This document shows, piece after piece, positions 6,635 to 14,850 of a DNA stretch of 17,219 nucleotides (position 1 is its first letter; each line of letters opens with the position of its first letter). The notes below the pieces were generated by a model. The model did not search any database and was not told the DNA's origin. It saw only the letters and a list, made by a program, of their open reading frames with translations. Source of the DNA: Patescibacteria group bacterium (GTDB taxonomy: Bacteria; Patescibacteriota; Gracilibacteria; UM-FILTER-43-11); contig JAJDCF010000081.1 of assembly GCA_029260955.1 (NCBI GenBank), positions 1-17,219 of the forward strand. Reading direction: 5' to 3'. The position numbers were made by a program, and so were the translations under genes.

Positions 6635-7274
6635 ACTTTTTCCAAAGGGGTTCACAATGATCGAACTTTTGATTGTGATCGTTATTATATCGATTGTGGC
6701 TAGTATTGGCACTGGCGCTTTCAAGAGTCAGCGACAACATGTTATTTATAATGACTCCCTTCTTAAGGTGATCAACCTTATTAAGACTGCGCGTAATTAC
6801 ACCGTTATCAGTCGTTCGACTTATGATGAATGCTCAGTTGGCAATGAAAGCTATGTTCCTGCAGAAGGATATGGTGTATATATTTCACGAAGTGATCAAC
6901 TTGACGAGTCCCGCGTAGTTCTTTTTGCGAATACCAAGGCGGATACCGACAAGGAAGCTAATCAATTTGATGAATTCGCAGCACCGTGTCCTGACAATGT
7001 TGAAGAGGAGTATTATTTACCTATTGATACAAAGCTCCTTGGCTTATCTACCGATAAAATAACTTCAATAGGGGGAGATTCACCCGACGAAGCAGTCATT
7101 ATTTTTAGAGCACCGCTAGCGGAAACTACTTTGGTCGTAAATGATCATGCGCCAAGTCTGACTTATCTGGATGATCTTTATCTAGAGTTCACAAGAACTG
7201 AAACCGAAGTGGCTGTTTCTTCTCAATATGTGCACGTAAACCGCATTGCAGGCTTCCCTGAAATTGAACGATAA
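6621..7274 (+). CDS. Minor type IV pseudopilin, GspH/FimT-like
   Basis: This 217-residue protein has a class III (prepilin) leader: a short basic MKKNRLFPKG, cut by a prepilin peptidase after G10, then F11, TMI and E15. E15 is the conserved Glu at mature position 5 needed for assembly. A hydrophobic helix runs to about residue 32. The globular part is variable, with exactly two cysteines (in DECSV and APCPD), and probably forms one disulfide. As the first of four leader-bearing genes it matches the H position of type II secretion pseudopilin operons and the FimT position of pilus operons; the family is assigned from order, size and leader, not from a domain signature. GTG is the start, since the leader begins there and the gene overlaps pgi by 14 bases. 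No Shine-Dalgarno is present. Confidence 0.88.
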   Translation: MKKNRLFPKGFTMIELLIVIVIISIVASIGTGAFKSQRQHVIYNDSLLKVINLIKTARNYTVISRSTYDECSVGNESYVPAEGYGVYISRSDQLDESRVVLFANTKADTDKEANQFDEFAAPCPDNVEEEYYLPIDTKLLGLSTDKITSIGGDSPDEAVIIFRAPLAETTLVVNDHAPSLTYLDDLYLEFTRTETEVAVSSQYVHVNRIAGFPEIER

Positions 7275-7276
7275 TA

Positions 7277-8074
7277 ATGAAAACAAAATTCAACACCAGA
7301 GGAGAAACATTGGCAGAAACTATTATCGCTCTTTCCGTACTAGCCATGGGAATCACGATTTCCAGCACGGTTATGATGAATTCCATGCGAAACATGACCA
7401 ATGCCAAGCACCGCGTGGTTGCAGTTAATATAGCTCGCGAAGGCATAGAGGCTGTGCGAAACATTCGGGATACCAATTGGCTTTTTTATAGCGACAAACG
7501 AAGACAGTGCTGGAACCATGATCCGAGCGCGCTAACCAGCTGTGATGGTCTGAGTCCTATTAAGCCTGGCACCTATATTGTTTATAAGCACACGGATCAA
7601 AGTTGGCGCCTTGAACTGGCTGACGAAAATCCTAGCTTGGATACTCCTGACCCAGTAGGTGATCTTGATTCAATAATCGATAATGATTTGGATCGCGTTG
7701 ATTTGTCGCTAGTGGATATTGATACCAGCGTTAATTCAGATGGGCTTGGTGGCACAGATGATGACCTTGATATATACAACCATATGGATGCTACTAATCC
7801 GCTTGGGGAACTGGTTAAATCAACTCTTTACACGCGCTATATAGTTATCGAATACCTTGAGAATAACCCAGACCCTTCCACCGCACCTAGTAATGACACT
7901 GAGCCACTTGAATCAATCAATACTGAGGATGAATGGGACGACAGTACAATAGGAACCCTAAACCGAATGCGTGTTACTTCGGTTGTAGGGTGGGATCGAA
8001 GAGGTACATCTTATACAGCTGAACTTAAGACAATTATTACCGACCACCTTGGACGAGAGGATCTGTCTAGTTAA
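7277..8074 (+). CDS. Minor type IV pseudopilin, GspI/PilV-like
   Basis: This 265-residue prepilin-like protein has a leader MKTKFNTRG cut after G9, followed by ETLAE, so the Glu at mature position 5 (E14) is present although the usual Phe1 is replaced by Glu. The hydrophobic helix TIIALSVLAMGITIS and the later AREGIEAVRNIRD are typical of the PilV/GspI branch. A central Asp-rich stretch (about residues 125-170, including DNDLD, DIDTS and GTDDDLD) could bind divalent cations or be a flexible loop. There are two cysteines (RRQC and TSC), probably paired. It starts 2 bases after the H-like gene. GspI-type subunits form the core of the I-J-K tip that starts pilus or pseudopilus assembly. Confidence 0.88.
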   Translation: MKTKFNTRGETLAETIIALSVLAMGITISSTVMMNSMRNMTNAKHRVVAVNIAREGIEAVRNIRDTNWLFYSDKRRQCWNHDPSALTSCDGLSPIKPGTYIVYKHTDQSWRLELADENPSLDTPDPVGDLDSIIDNDLDRVDLSLVDIDTSVNSDGLGGTDDDLDIYNHMDATNPLGELVKSTLYTRYIVIEYLENNPDPSTAPSNDTEPLESINTEDEWDDSTIGTLNRMRVTSVVGWDRRGTSYTAELKTIITDHLGREDLSS

Positions 8075-8077
8075 TTT

Positions 8078-9091
8078 ATGAATCTATTTTCTTCACATCA
8101 TAGTCACAAGAAAAAAGGGTTCACCCTTATCGAATTAATGGTGTCCGTCACCGTTCTTACCTTGCTAATTTTGATGTCCAGTCGGATTTACCTGAATTAT
8201 TTGTCTACTTCTCGTGATCTTAGCGCCGCTAATCTAGTTTACGAAGAAGGACGCTTTTTGATGGAAAGAATCGTGAGAGAAGTAAGGCAGAGTGGTATTG
8301 ATTATGAGCAGTATTTTAATCAGAACATCAATGTTGCTATGACGCCTACCGATTCTTATGTCGATAATTACTGCGACTATAGCTCATTCTTTTATGATGA
8401 TAGCAATGAGAGCAGGGGTGTCAGAAACAGTGCAAGAGAAGCCACAATACTTGCATCATTAACCGATGCATCTGCTGTAACACCCATTGAGGAAGAGCTT
8501 TATTTAATCAACATGAGTGGCAATAAGCGCACTATGTTTACCCGTGTGGAAAAGGATTTATATGGAGATGGCAAAACAATTGGCAAGGTTGCAACGCTTA
8601 AAATGGATGGTAAAGATCTTGGCGATGACCATATCGATGGCAGAGATTCCTACAATGGCCTCAAATCGCATCATGCACAATGTGAGCCGGATGATGGAGA
8701 AGGTGATGGGCTAATTGACTCATGGCACTGTGATCCTGATTTTCCTTGCCTGAATGACATTGAAATTTATAATACTCTGCAGGGTCTATGTGAAGGCTAT
8801 GCTCATTTACCGGTGAACGATGTCAATGATGCTGATCACAGCTTTGTAGATATTTCGCCGAACGCACTCAATGTAGTTGGTCTTAGATTTTTCGTTTCAC
8901 CCAGAGATGACCCGTGGAAGGCCTATAATGTGGATGAAGTACAGATTCAACCTCATGTAACGATTCAGCTTACGGTGGCGGCCAACCCAAGACTGGTGCC
9001 TTTGACCAACGAGGACTCTATTCCAACTATAACTCTTACCTCTACTATCACTACCCGAAACTACGATGAAATTAAGTCTGATTGCCAATAA
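8078..9091 (+). CDS. Minor type IV pseudopilin, GspJ/PilW-like
   Basis: This 337-residue protein has a leader MNLFSSHHSHKKKG cut after G14, then FTLIE with E19 at mature position 5, a hydrophobic helix to about 35, and the EEGRFLMERIVREVRQSG helix typical of PilW/GspJ subunits. The globular part carries an acidic, Cys-rich insert at about 202-238 containing DDGEGDGLID, which resembles the D-x-D-x-DG calcium loops of EF-hand and dockerin type. Four of its six cysteines (C202, C218, C224, C238) lie in or next to this insert, with the others at C99 and near the C-terminus. The even number fits disulfides. It starts 3 bases after the I-like gene and ends directly against the next start. Calcium binding is inferred from the motif only. 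Confidence 0.88.
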   Translation: MNLFSSHHSHKKKGFTLIELMVSVTVLTLLILMSSRIYLNYLSTSRDLSAANLVYEEGRFLMERIVREVRQSGIDYEQYFNQNINVAMTPTDSYVDNYCDYSSFFYDDSNESRGVRNSAREATILASLTDASAVTPIEEELYLINMSGNKRTMFTRVEKDLYGDGKTIGKVATLKMDGKDLGDDHIDGRDSYNGLKSHHAQCEPDDGEGDGLIDSWHCDPDFPCLNDIEIYNTLQGLCEGYAHLPVNDVNDADHSFVDISPNALNVVGLRFFVSPRDDPWKAYNVDEVQIQPHVTIQLTVAANPRLVPLTNEDSIPTITLTSTITTRNYDEIKSDCQ

Positions 9092-10345
9092 ATGAAATTT
9101 AAAATCGACAACAAAGGAATTTCTTTGGCTATTACGATTGGTCTGATGTTGGTTCTTGTAGCCATAACCACCACCGTGAACGAAATGGTCATCAGAGCGC
9201 TCAGATCTGCACATCAGATTGAGGCTGCGGACAAGGCATATTTTGTTGCCGAAGGCGGAATTGAGGACGCTCTTTATGAACTTTCCGCACATACCGCTGG
9301 CTACAAAACGGTAGATTTAGATGATAATGATGTACGAAATGCTGATTTCACAGAATCGGTTCCCTGGAATAATAAATGGGAAATAAAGAATGAACTGCTT
9401 AATGCCTGTGATGACGAACTTTCCGTATGGCAATCTGGCTACCAGCCTACCTACTGTGGTCGCATTTACGGTGGAGAAAAGATGGTTATTAACCTGTTCA
9501 CCGATGATGCTGATACAAGTGGAATAGGTACTAATGGAATCAATGGAACACCCGGAGACCCAAGTGATATTAATGCACTGCATATTAATACTTTTACTGC
9601 TAGATTTAGACTGCCTACCAGTCTTGTTGCCAGTAATTTAAACGCTTTTAGTGGCACGGCCCCGCTCAAAATTGATAATGATGGAGATTTTGGAACTAGT
9701 ACTAGTGCTGGCCCAGAGGCACTTTTAGGTCTAAACGAAGATGGCCATGAGTATTTTGGCTATGCGCCCAACACCTGTTATTACAGTGGGGGTGTTAAGA
9801 TCGATGATGATGATTGTGATATTTTATCGGACGAGGACAGCCAAGAGGATCCCGTGATTCTTTGGAAGCTTATTGACCAAAGTGGCAACTTCTTTCTGCC
9901 GCTCCGTGGCTGTAAGAATAAATCCCCTATTCACTCCAGCCATCCAGGTAATCCAAATATGACACTTTGTGAAAAGAATTTTACACGAACGGGCATTGAA
10001 GTATCCGTTTCTTTTTCTGATACTGATCTTGGGTTTGATCAAAATGGGGTAACTCCTATCACGCTTCAGCAATTCTTGACCAATAATGCGGGAAGTGATT
10101 TACAGATGGAGGTTATTATTGTTGCTCCAATGGAAGCTATTGATGCCATTAATCGAATCAAAGTTCCTATTCCTTATTATGAATATGGAATTAAATACAC
10201 CGAAGCCAGCGGCTTGAATTTGCCCTCTACTTTTTTCTCAATTAAGTCCGATGGTTATTATAAAGACTATAAGCAGTCGATTACCACAAACGTTGTGCCG
10301 CGAGCAACCTCGCGCCTACTTGACCTTACGATTATTCAGCAATAA
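9092..10345 (+). CDS. Minor pseudopilin, GspK/PilX-like, lacking Glu5
   Basis: This 417-residue protein is the last and largest of the cassette. Its leader MKFKIDNKG is cut after G9 and followed by ISLAI, so mature position 5 is Ile instead of Glu. Lack of Glu5 is the known feature of GspK and related PilX-type subunits that cap the tip. The helix continues through AYFVAEGGIEDALYEL, a typical PilX/GspK N-terminal region. Two acidic loops, IDNDGD (194-199) and VKIDDDDCDILSDEDSQED (235-253), could bind calcium, as GspK does in type II secretion. There are six cysteines, an even number. The ATG follows the previous stop directly. The gene converges with leuS, whose stop is 3 bases away, and no hairpin terminator separates them. 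Confidence 0.85.
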   Translation: MKFKIDNKGISLAITIGLMLVLVAITTTVNEMVIRALRSAHQIEAADKAYFVAEGGIEDALYELSAHTAGYKTVDLDDNDVRNADFTESVPWNNKWEIKNELLNACDDELSVWQSGYQPTYCGRIYGGEKMVINLFTDDADTSGIGTNGINGTPGDPSDINALHINTFTARFRLPTSLVASNLNAFSGTAPLKIDNDGDFGTSTSAGPEALLGLNEDGHEYFGYAPNTCYYSGGVKIDDDDCDILSDEDSQEDPVILWKLIDQSGNFFLPLRGCKNKSPIHSSHPGNPNMTLCEKNFTRTGIEVSVSFSDTDLGFDQNGVTPITLQQFLTNNAGSDLQMEVIIVAPMEAIDAINRIKVPIPYYEYGIKYTEASGLNLPSTFFSIKSDGYYKDYKQSITTNVVPRATSRLLDLTIIQQ

Positions 10346-10348
10346 AAA

Positions 10349-12769
10349 CTACTTAACTACTATGTTCACTAGTTTACCTGGAACGTAGATTTCTTTGATG
10401 ACTTCTTTACCCAGAATATTTCGTTGAATGTTGATGTCTTCGCGTGCCGCAGCGAGTGCTTCTTCTTTAGTAATGTCTTTGGAAACCTCTTTTTTACCAC
10501 GAACTTTTCCGTTGACCGAGAAAACGAGTTCGAAGGTACTGTCGACAGTTAGTTTTTCGTCGAACTCAGGCCAAGCTTCGTAAGCAAGTGTCTCTTTGTG
10601 GCCCAGCATTTCCCAGACTTCTTCGGCCAAATGCGGTGCGTATGGCGCTACGAGCAGAGTGAATTTTTCCATAAGGGACTTACTGACCTTCTTTTGCTTT
10701 TGCACCTCGTTGGCTAGAATCATCATTTGAGAAATAGCAGTGTTGAAACCAAAATTCTCGGTGTCTGTCGTAACCTTTTTGATGGTCTTATGAAGGAGTT
10801 TTTCGAGTTCAGGTGCGGCTGGTTCGTCAGTCATCTCCTTTTCTTCGACAATTCGATAGATCTTTTGTGCAAAACGGAAGGCACCTTCGATGCTCTTGGT
10901 GCTCCAAGGCTTAACGGCCTCGAAAGGCCCCATAAACATTTCATAAATTCGCAGGGTGTCGGCACCGTACTTTTTGATCACGTCGTCTGGATTGATCACA
11001 TTGCCACGAGACTTGCTCATCTTTTCACCATCTTCTCCCAAAATGATTCCCTGGTTGACCAGCTTTTGGAAAGGTTCGTGATTCTGTACGTATTCTAAAT
11101 CAAATAAAACCTTGTGCCAGAAGCGAGCATAAAGCAGGTGTAAAACAGCATGTTCGGCGCCGCCCACATAAAGGTCTACGTTCATCCAGTAGCTTTCTTC
11201 GTTTTTATCGACAAAGCGATCCGGGTTGTTGGCACTGATGTAACGAAGGTAGTACCAACAGCTTCCTGCCCACTGAGGCATGGTGTTGGTTTCACGTTTG
11301 GCATCTCCCTTACAATCCGGACACTTGGTATTCACCCATTCATCTATTCCTGCTAGCGGTGATTCACCAGTTCCGGTTGGCTCGTATTTCTTTACGTTTG
11401 GTAGTAGTAATGGCAATTCTTCTTCTGGCACCGGTACTGCGCCACATTTTTCGCAATGAACGATAGGAATGGGCTCGCCCCAGTAACGTTGACGAGAAAA
11501 AACCCAGTCTTTTAGCCTGTAGTTCACTGCACCTTCACCAGCCCCTTTCTCTTCGAGATGACGAATCATTTGGAATTTAGCTTTATCAGTAGTAAGGCCA
11601 TCTAAAAAGCCGGAATTTATACTTACACCAAGACCATTAAAGGCTAAACTACCCTGCTCTTGAAGCTCACTGAGATCTGAGTTCTGAGGATCAACAACTA
11701 TCTTTATTGGTAAATTAAATTCTTTGGCAAATTCCCAATCCCTTTCATCGTGGCCAGGTACAGCCATAATTGCCCCTGTTCCATAACCCATCAACACATA
11801 ATCAGCGATCCAAATGGGAATTTCTTCGCCGTCTACAGGATTGATGGCGTAAGCGCCAATAAATTCGCCAGTTTTATCCTTATTTAGGTCAGTTCTTTCT
11901 AAATCTGACTTTTGCATGGCAAAATCTTTGTACTTTTCTACCGCATCTTTTTGTTCATCACTGGCTAATTCGTAAACTAAAGGATGTTCGGGGGAAAGTA
12001 CCATGTATGTCGCGCCAAAAAGAGTATCGGGGCGAGTCGTGTAAACCTCGATTGTCTTATCTGAATCCTTCACTTTAAACGTTACATTTGCTCCGTAGCT
12101 CTTTCCGATCCAGTTTCGCTGCATTATTTTAATAGGCTCCGGCCAGTCGACTCCTTCTAAGTCATCAAGCAAGCGATCAGCGTACTCTGTAATTTTTAGT
12201 ACCCATTGGCGCAGAAGTTTTTTAGTTGTCTCATGACCGCAACGCTCACATTTTCCATTTACTACTTCCTCGTTGGCCAGGCCTGTTTTACAGCTGGGGC
12301 ACCAGTTAATCGGTAACTCAGATTCGTAGGCCAGACCTTTTTTGAAGATCTGTAAAAAGATCCACTGAGTCCACTTGTAATAATCAGGGTCAGTAGTATC
12401 TACTTCGCGATCCCAATCGTAAGAAAAACCGAGAGCCTGAATTTGCCTTTTGAAGACCTGAATGTTTTCGTCGGTCACCTCGCGCGGATGTCGGCCGGTT
12501 TTAATAGCGTAGTTTTCGGCAGGCAAACCAAAAGCGTCCCAGCCCATAGGATGAAGTACATTAAATCCACGCATCCGCTTGAATCGGCAGATAATGTCGG
12601 TTCCTGTATAGCCTTCTGGGTGTCCAACATGAAGACCCGCTCCACTTGGATAGGGGAACATATCGAGGGCGTAATACTTTTCCTTTTTGGAGTCAACTTC
12701 GCACTTAAAGGTCTTGTTTTCTTCCCAATACTTCTGCCACTTAGGCTCTATTTTACTTGGATCGTACAT
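10349..12769 (-). CDS. leuS: Leucyl-tRNA synthetase
   Basis: LeuRS charges tRNA-Leu and edits wrongly attached amino acids. The 806 residues match the bacterial type (B. subtilis 804). The class I ATP-binding motif is HVGH (47-50, in PYPSGAGLHVGH), and KMSKS is at 583-587. A zinc-type cluster, CPSC (157-160) with CERC (174-177), lies in the early insertion. The CP1 editing domain shows TTRPDTLFG (244-252) and the GYGTGAIMAVPGHDERD block (328-344), including the conserved Asp of the editing pocket. A second cysteine pair set (CEKC 439-442, CPDC 483-486) forms the other zinc module. The catalytic WYYLRY and the anticodon-binding and C-terminal domains follow, complete. It is transcribed on the minus strand, downstream of the gene at 12837-13823 after a 67-base gap that has its own -10 box. 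Confidence 0.99.
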   Translation of the reverse strand: MYDPSKIEPKWQKYWEENKTFKCEVDSKKEKYYALDMFPYPSGAGLHVGHPEGYTGTDIICRFKRMRGFNVLHPMGWDAFGLPAENYAIKTGRHPREVTDENIQVFKRQIQALGFSYDWDREVDTTDPDYYKWTQWIFLQIFKKGLAYESELPINWCPSCKTGLANEEVVNGKCERCGHETTKKLLRQWVLKITEYADRLLDDLEGVDWPEPIKIMQRNWIGKSYGANVTFKVKDSDKTIEVYTTRPDTLFGATYMVLSPEHPLVYELASDEQKDAVEKYKDFAMQKSDLERTDLNKDKTGEFIGAYAINPVDGEEIPIWIADYVLMGYGTGAIMAVPGHDERDWEFAKEFNLPIKIVVDPQNSDLSELQEQGSLAFNGLGVSINSGFLDGLTTDKAKFQMIRHLEEKGAGEGAVNYRLKDWVFSRQRYWGEPIPIVHCEKCGAVPVPEEELPLLLPNVKKYEPTGTGESPLAGIDEWVNTKCPDCKGDAKRETNTMPQWAGSCWYYLRYISANNPDRFVDKNEESYWMNVDLYVGGAEHAVLHLLYARFWHKVLFDLEYVQNHEPFQKLVNQGIILGEDGEKMSKSRGNVINPDDVIKKYGADTLRIYEMFMGPFEAVKPWSTKSIEGAFRFAQKIYRIVEEKEMTDEPAAPELEKLLHKTIKKVTTDTENFGFNTAISQMMILANEVQKQKKVSKSLMEKFTLLVAPYAPHLAEEVWEMLGHKETLAYEAWPEFDEKLTVDSTFELVFSVNGKVRGKKEVSKDITKEEALAAAREDINIQRNILGKEVIKEIYVPGKLVNIVVK

Positions 12770-12776
12770 GCTTGAT

Positions 12777-12806
12777 ATTGTAGCGATTTTGCCAGAAAAT
12801 AGGAAA
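12777..12806 (-). promoter_or_regulatory. Possible leuS promoter giving a near-leaderless mRNA
   Basis: TACAAT on the minus strand at 12782-12777 is a good -10. A weak TTTCCT (12806-12801) at 18 bases is the only -35 candidate. Only 7 bases separate the -10 from the leuS ATG, so transcription from here would begin at or within a base or two of the start codon. There is no T-box leader or other structured leader in the 67-base gap. Confidence 0.35.
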
Positions 12807-12836
12807 TTTGTTTTTAAGACAGACTTGGATTTGTAA

Positions 12837-13823
12837 TTAAGTCTTAAGATACTTGCCCGTCACGGTCCCAGCCTGTCGAAGTAGATCACGAAATGGCAAT
12901 ACAAGATCCTTATAGTCTCCTATTAGTGAATTTAACAAATTTAAAATGGTCTCAAGCTGACGTAAAGGATCATAGTGCTGTGCCTCCAAAACAGGACGTG
13001 CATCTTTTTCTCCAACCACCTCCAGACCTTTTTCTCCTAATTGACCCAGGTAAAACATAAGCTCATTTTGAGCAATTAGCAAAGCCTTACCTGCTTCTTC
13101 GACATCCCACTTCCCCCTTATTAAATCCAATGCTGTTTTGAATGCTCCAAGGGCACGTTGATTTGCTGCAGTAGGTCTAAATAAACTACTTGGTGGCATC
13201 CTTTTTCGCCTTTCATCGACTTCTTTGTATAGCCCAGATTTCGTGCAAAGCTGCTCATTGATTTTGGGATATGCGCGCTGCAACTGTCTAAACAATGCTT
13301 CTGTCTCTTCGATTGCCCTCTCGTCATAACCGATATCACCATTCATTATGTAGCCTAGCTTCTCTGTAAAAGCACGATTGACCACACCGGCATAGCTCCC
13401 AGCTTCATCAACATTTCCTGTAGTTTCCTTGAGATAGCTGGCGGCTAGCTCAGAAAGGTCCTGGCTTTTTCCTGTAAATCTGGTTCCTTTGTTGACGTAC
13501 TCAAGCACTTTCTGCAATCGCGGCCTGTAAATGCCACTAATCCTTACTGGTGGCCGGGCAAGTTGACGATCAAAATCCGCTCCCAGCACGACTAAACTGT
13601 CACATCGACCTCTGTAAGACTCTGCACAAGGATCTGTGAAAGGGCCAAGAGCGCCACTCATAATCTTCTTGCGATATTCAATAAGATAATAGAATATCTC
13701 ACCTCTAAAACTTCGTTCTACTGGCCTTTCGTGAGTAGCCCTTGCTGAGGCAACTTTGCTGGTTGGGACAGGCTGTTCGCGTTGTTTTCTGCTCTGGGAC
13801 ATAACTTTATTATTGGAGGACAT
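12837..13823 (-). CDS. Hypothetical protein, helical, no recognised family
   Basis: This 328-residue protein is not one I recognise. Residues 1-40 are basic, Ser/Gln/Arg-rich and probably disordered. The rest is mostly helical and soluble, with no signal peptide or membrane segment. A stretch near 55-80 (PFTDP, then CAESYRGRCDSLVVLGADFD) holds two of the three cysteines, spaced seven residues apart. The region 85-215 is rich in Arg, Tyr and Glu, and residues 225-320 form further amphipathic helices ending in a Leu-rich segment (LETILNLLNSLIGDY). The start is ATG at 13823, without a Shine-Dalgarno. An ATG at residue 8 is an alternative. It lies between the TM-helix membrane protein (78-base gap) and leuS, all on the minus strand. 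Nothing in sequence or context gives a function. Confidence 0.75.
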   Translation of the reverse strand: MSSNNKVMSQSRKQREQPVPTSKVASARATHERPVERSFRGEIFYYLIEYRKKIMSGALGPFTDPCAESYRGRCDSLVVLGADFDRQLARPPVRISGIYRPRLQKVLEYVNKGTRFTGKSQDLSELAASYLKETTGNVDEAGSYAGVVNRAFTEKLGYIMNGDIGYDERAIEETEALFRQLQRAYPKINEQLCTKSGLYKEVDERRKRMPPSSLFRPTAANQRALGAFKTALDLIRGKWDVEEAGKALLIAQNELMFYLGQLGEKGLEVVGEKDARPVLEAQHYDPLRQLETILNLLNSLIGDYKDLVLPFRDLLRQAGTVTGKYLKT

Positions 13824-13901
13824 ATTTTATAACAAAATTCGTAAATAGGCAAGCTTAAAAGGATATCCTCTTTGCACCTTGGTCGCTTCGAATGAGCTAT
13901 T

Positions 13902-14630
13902 CTATTTCGCCTTTAATCTGGTGTGATGCTCTTTGTTGTACTGCTTGATTTCTACCTGCTTGACCGCTTCCAGTACTTCCTTCACGACATCTTTACCACC
14001 CAAACCGAAGGCTAGACCACCTGCAAGTGTGAGCATGGATACCAATCCAATAAAAAGAATTTGAATGAGGATTTCAGCAATTTGTAGCTGAGATAATGCG
14101 GCCAGTACAGCAAAAGCTACCATAGTATATTTGGCGGCTAATCCCAAAACACCAGCCGTGCTGGCTTTAGCAAAGCTAAGTGAGGTACTGATTACTGTGT
14201 GCATTGTGTTTCCGATTCGAATACCCACCAATACAATGAAAAGGGCGATGATTAGATCAGGCACATAGCCAAGGAGGGTGGCCAAAAAATCAGCTATCTC
14301 GTCCATCTTGGCAATTCTTGTGGCTTCGATAAAGAATAGGAAAATCAGGTATGCCCTAGTTGATTTAGCAATAACATGTGAAGGTGTGTGCTTGATGTTT
14401 GTGTGCTGCAAAAAGTGCTTCAATCCAAGTTTTTCTGCCAAATACTCAAGCTTGAGCTTTGAGGACATAGCAATGATACCTCTTGAGGCAATTTCTGCCA
14501 GAATGAGTCCAAAAATGAATACAGCCAAGGCTCCAAGAATAAACGGGGCCAATTCGATGAAGCTATCATATTTAGCTAGAATGACTTCAGTGATACGCCC
14601 TGTGATTGAATTGAATATAGTTTCTAACAA
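13902..14630 (-). CDS. Membrane protein of the mechanosensitive-channel-related TM-helix family, no MscS beta domain
   Basis: This 242-residue integral membrane protein has about five hydrophobic segments (roughly 27-48, 90-105, 122-142, 160-181 and 185-210). Repeated amphipathic pieces of the conserved TM-helix type end in GGLAFGLGGKDVVKEVLE (204-221). That Gly/Ala-rich motif is the one shared with the pore helix of MscS-like channels. The beta domain and C-terminal part of true MscS proteins are absent: only about 20 charged residues follow the last helix. It may form a small ion channel or a membrane scaffold. The start is TTG at 14630, because no in-frame ATG precedes the first segment and a strong promoter lies just upstream. 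The next gene on the strand is 78 bases away, and it is divergent from the tRNA. Confidence 0.82.
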   Translation of the reverse strand: MLETIFNSITGRITEVILAKYDSFIELAPFILGALAVFIFGLILAEIASRGIIAMSSKLKLEYLAEKLGLKHFLQHTNIKHTPSHVIAKSTRAYLIFLFFIEATRIAKMDEIADFLATLLGYVPDLIIALFIVLVGIRIGNTMHTVISTSLSFAKASTAGVLGLAAKYTMVAFAVLAALSQLQIAEILIQILFIGLVSMLTLAGGLAFGLGGKDVVKEVLEAVKQVEIKQYNKEHHTRLKAK

Positions 14631-14654
14631 AATTTTAGTTCAACAAATCATATT

Positions 14655-14683
14655 ATTATAGCAAAAAAAGGCGCAAAACACAA
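14655..14683 (-). promoter_or_regulatory. Promoter of the TM-helix membrane protein gene
   Basis: TATAAT on the minus strand at 14660-14655, with TGC directly before it (extended -10), lies 17 bases from TTGTGT (14683-14678). This is one of the two best promoter matches in the window. Transcription should start near 14648, about 18 bases before the TTG start codon. Confidence 0.6.
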
Positions 14684-14706
14684 GCACAAGACTAGTTCAA
14701 ACTAGG

Positions 14707-14735
14707 TTGCTTCCCGCTCTTTTTCGTTATAAAAT
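14707..14735 (+). promoter_or_regulatory. Promoter of tRNA-His
   Basis: TTGCTT (14707-14712) and TAAAAT (14730-14735) are separated by 17 bases. Transcription would begin near 14742, about 7 bases before the tRNA, a normal length for a tRNA 5' leader. Confidence 0.5.
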
Positions 14736-14748
14736 GCTGTGGCACTGT

Positions 14749-14826
14749 GGCGGGTTTAGCTCAGTTGGTTAGAGCGTCTGGTTGTGGTCCAGAAGGTCAT
14801 GGGTTCGAGACCCATAACTCGCCCCA
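14749..14826 (+). tRNA. tRNA-His (anticodon GTG), with encoded G-1 and CCA
   Basis: All arms fold. The acceptor GCGGGTT (14750-14756) pairs with AACTCGC (14816-14822), with one G-U pair. T8 A9 are followed by the D stem GCTC/GAGC. The anticodon stem TCTGG/CCAGA encloses the loop TTGTGGT with anticodon GTG at 14784-14786, which reads CAC and CAT. The variable loop is AGGTC, and the T stem ATGGG/CCCAT encloses TTCGAGA. G at 14749 is the extra G-1 facing the discriminator C at 14823, the identity element of bacterial tRNA-His. CCA is encoded at 14824-14826. Confidence 0.98.
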
Positions 14827-14850
14827 CCCAAATTCAGTACTACTATTTCC

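Noticed and set aside
12443..12775. Plus-strand 110-codon frame opposite the start of leuS
   Set aside because: It is the antisense shadow of the strongly conserved HIGH-motif region of LeuRS and has no features of its own.
12814..12847. Inverted repeat TTAAGAC/GTCTTAA over the stop of the 328-residue gene
   Set aside because: The 20-base loop is long and no T-run follows on the minus strand, so it is not a convincing terminator.
13855..13875. AGGATATCCT palindrome after the TM-helix membrane protein gene
   Set aside because: The perfect palindrome leaves almost no loop, and the T-run is short. It could be a weak terminator but is not distinguishable from chance.
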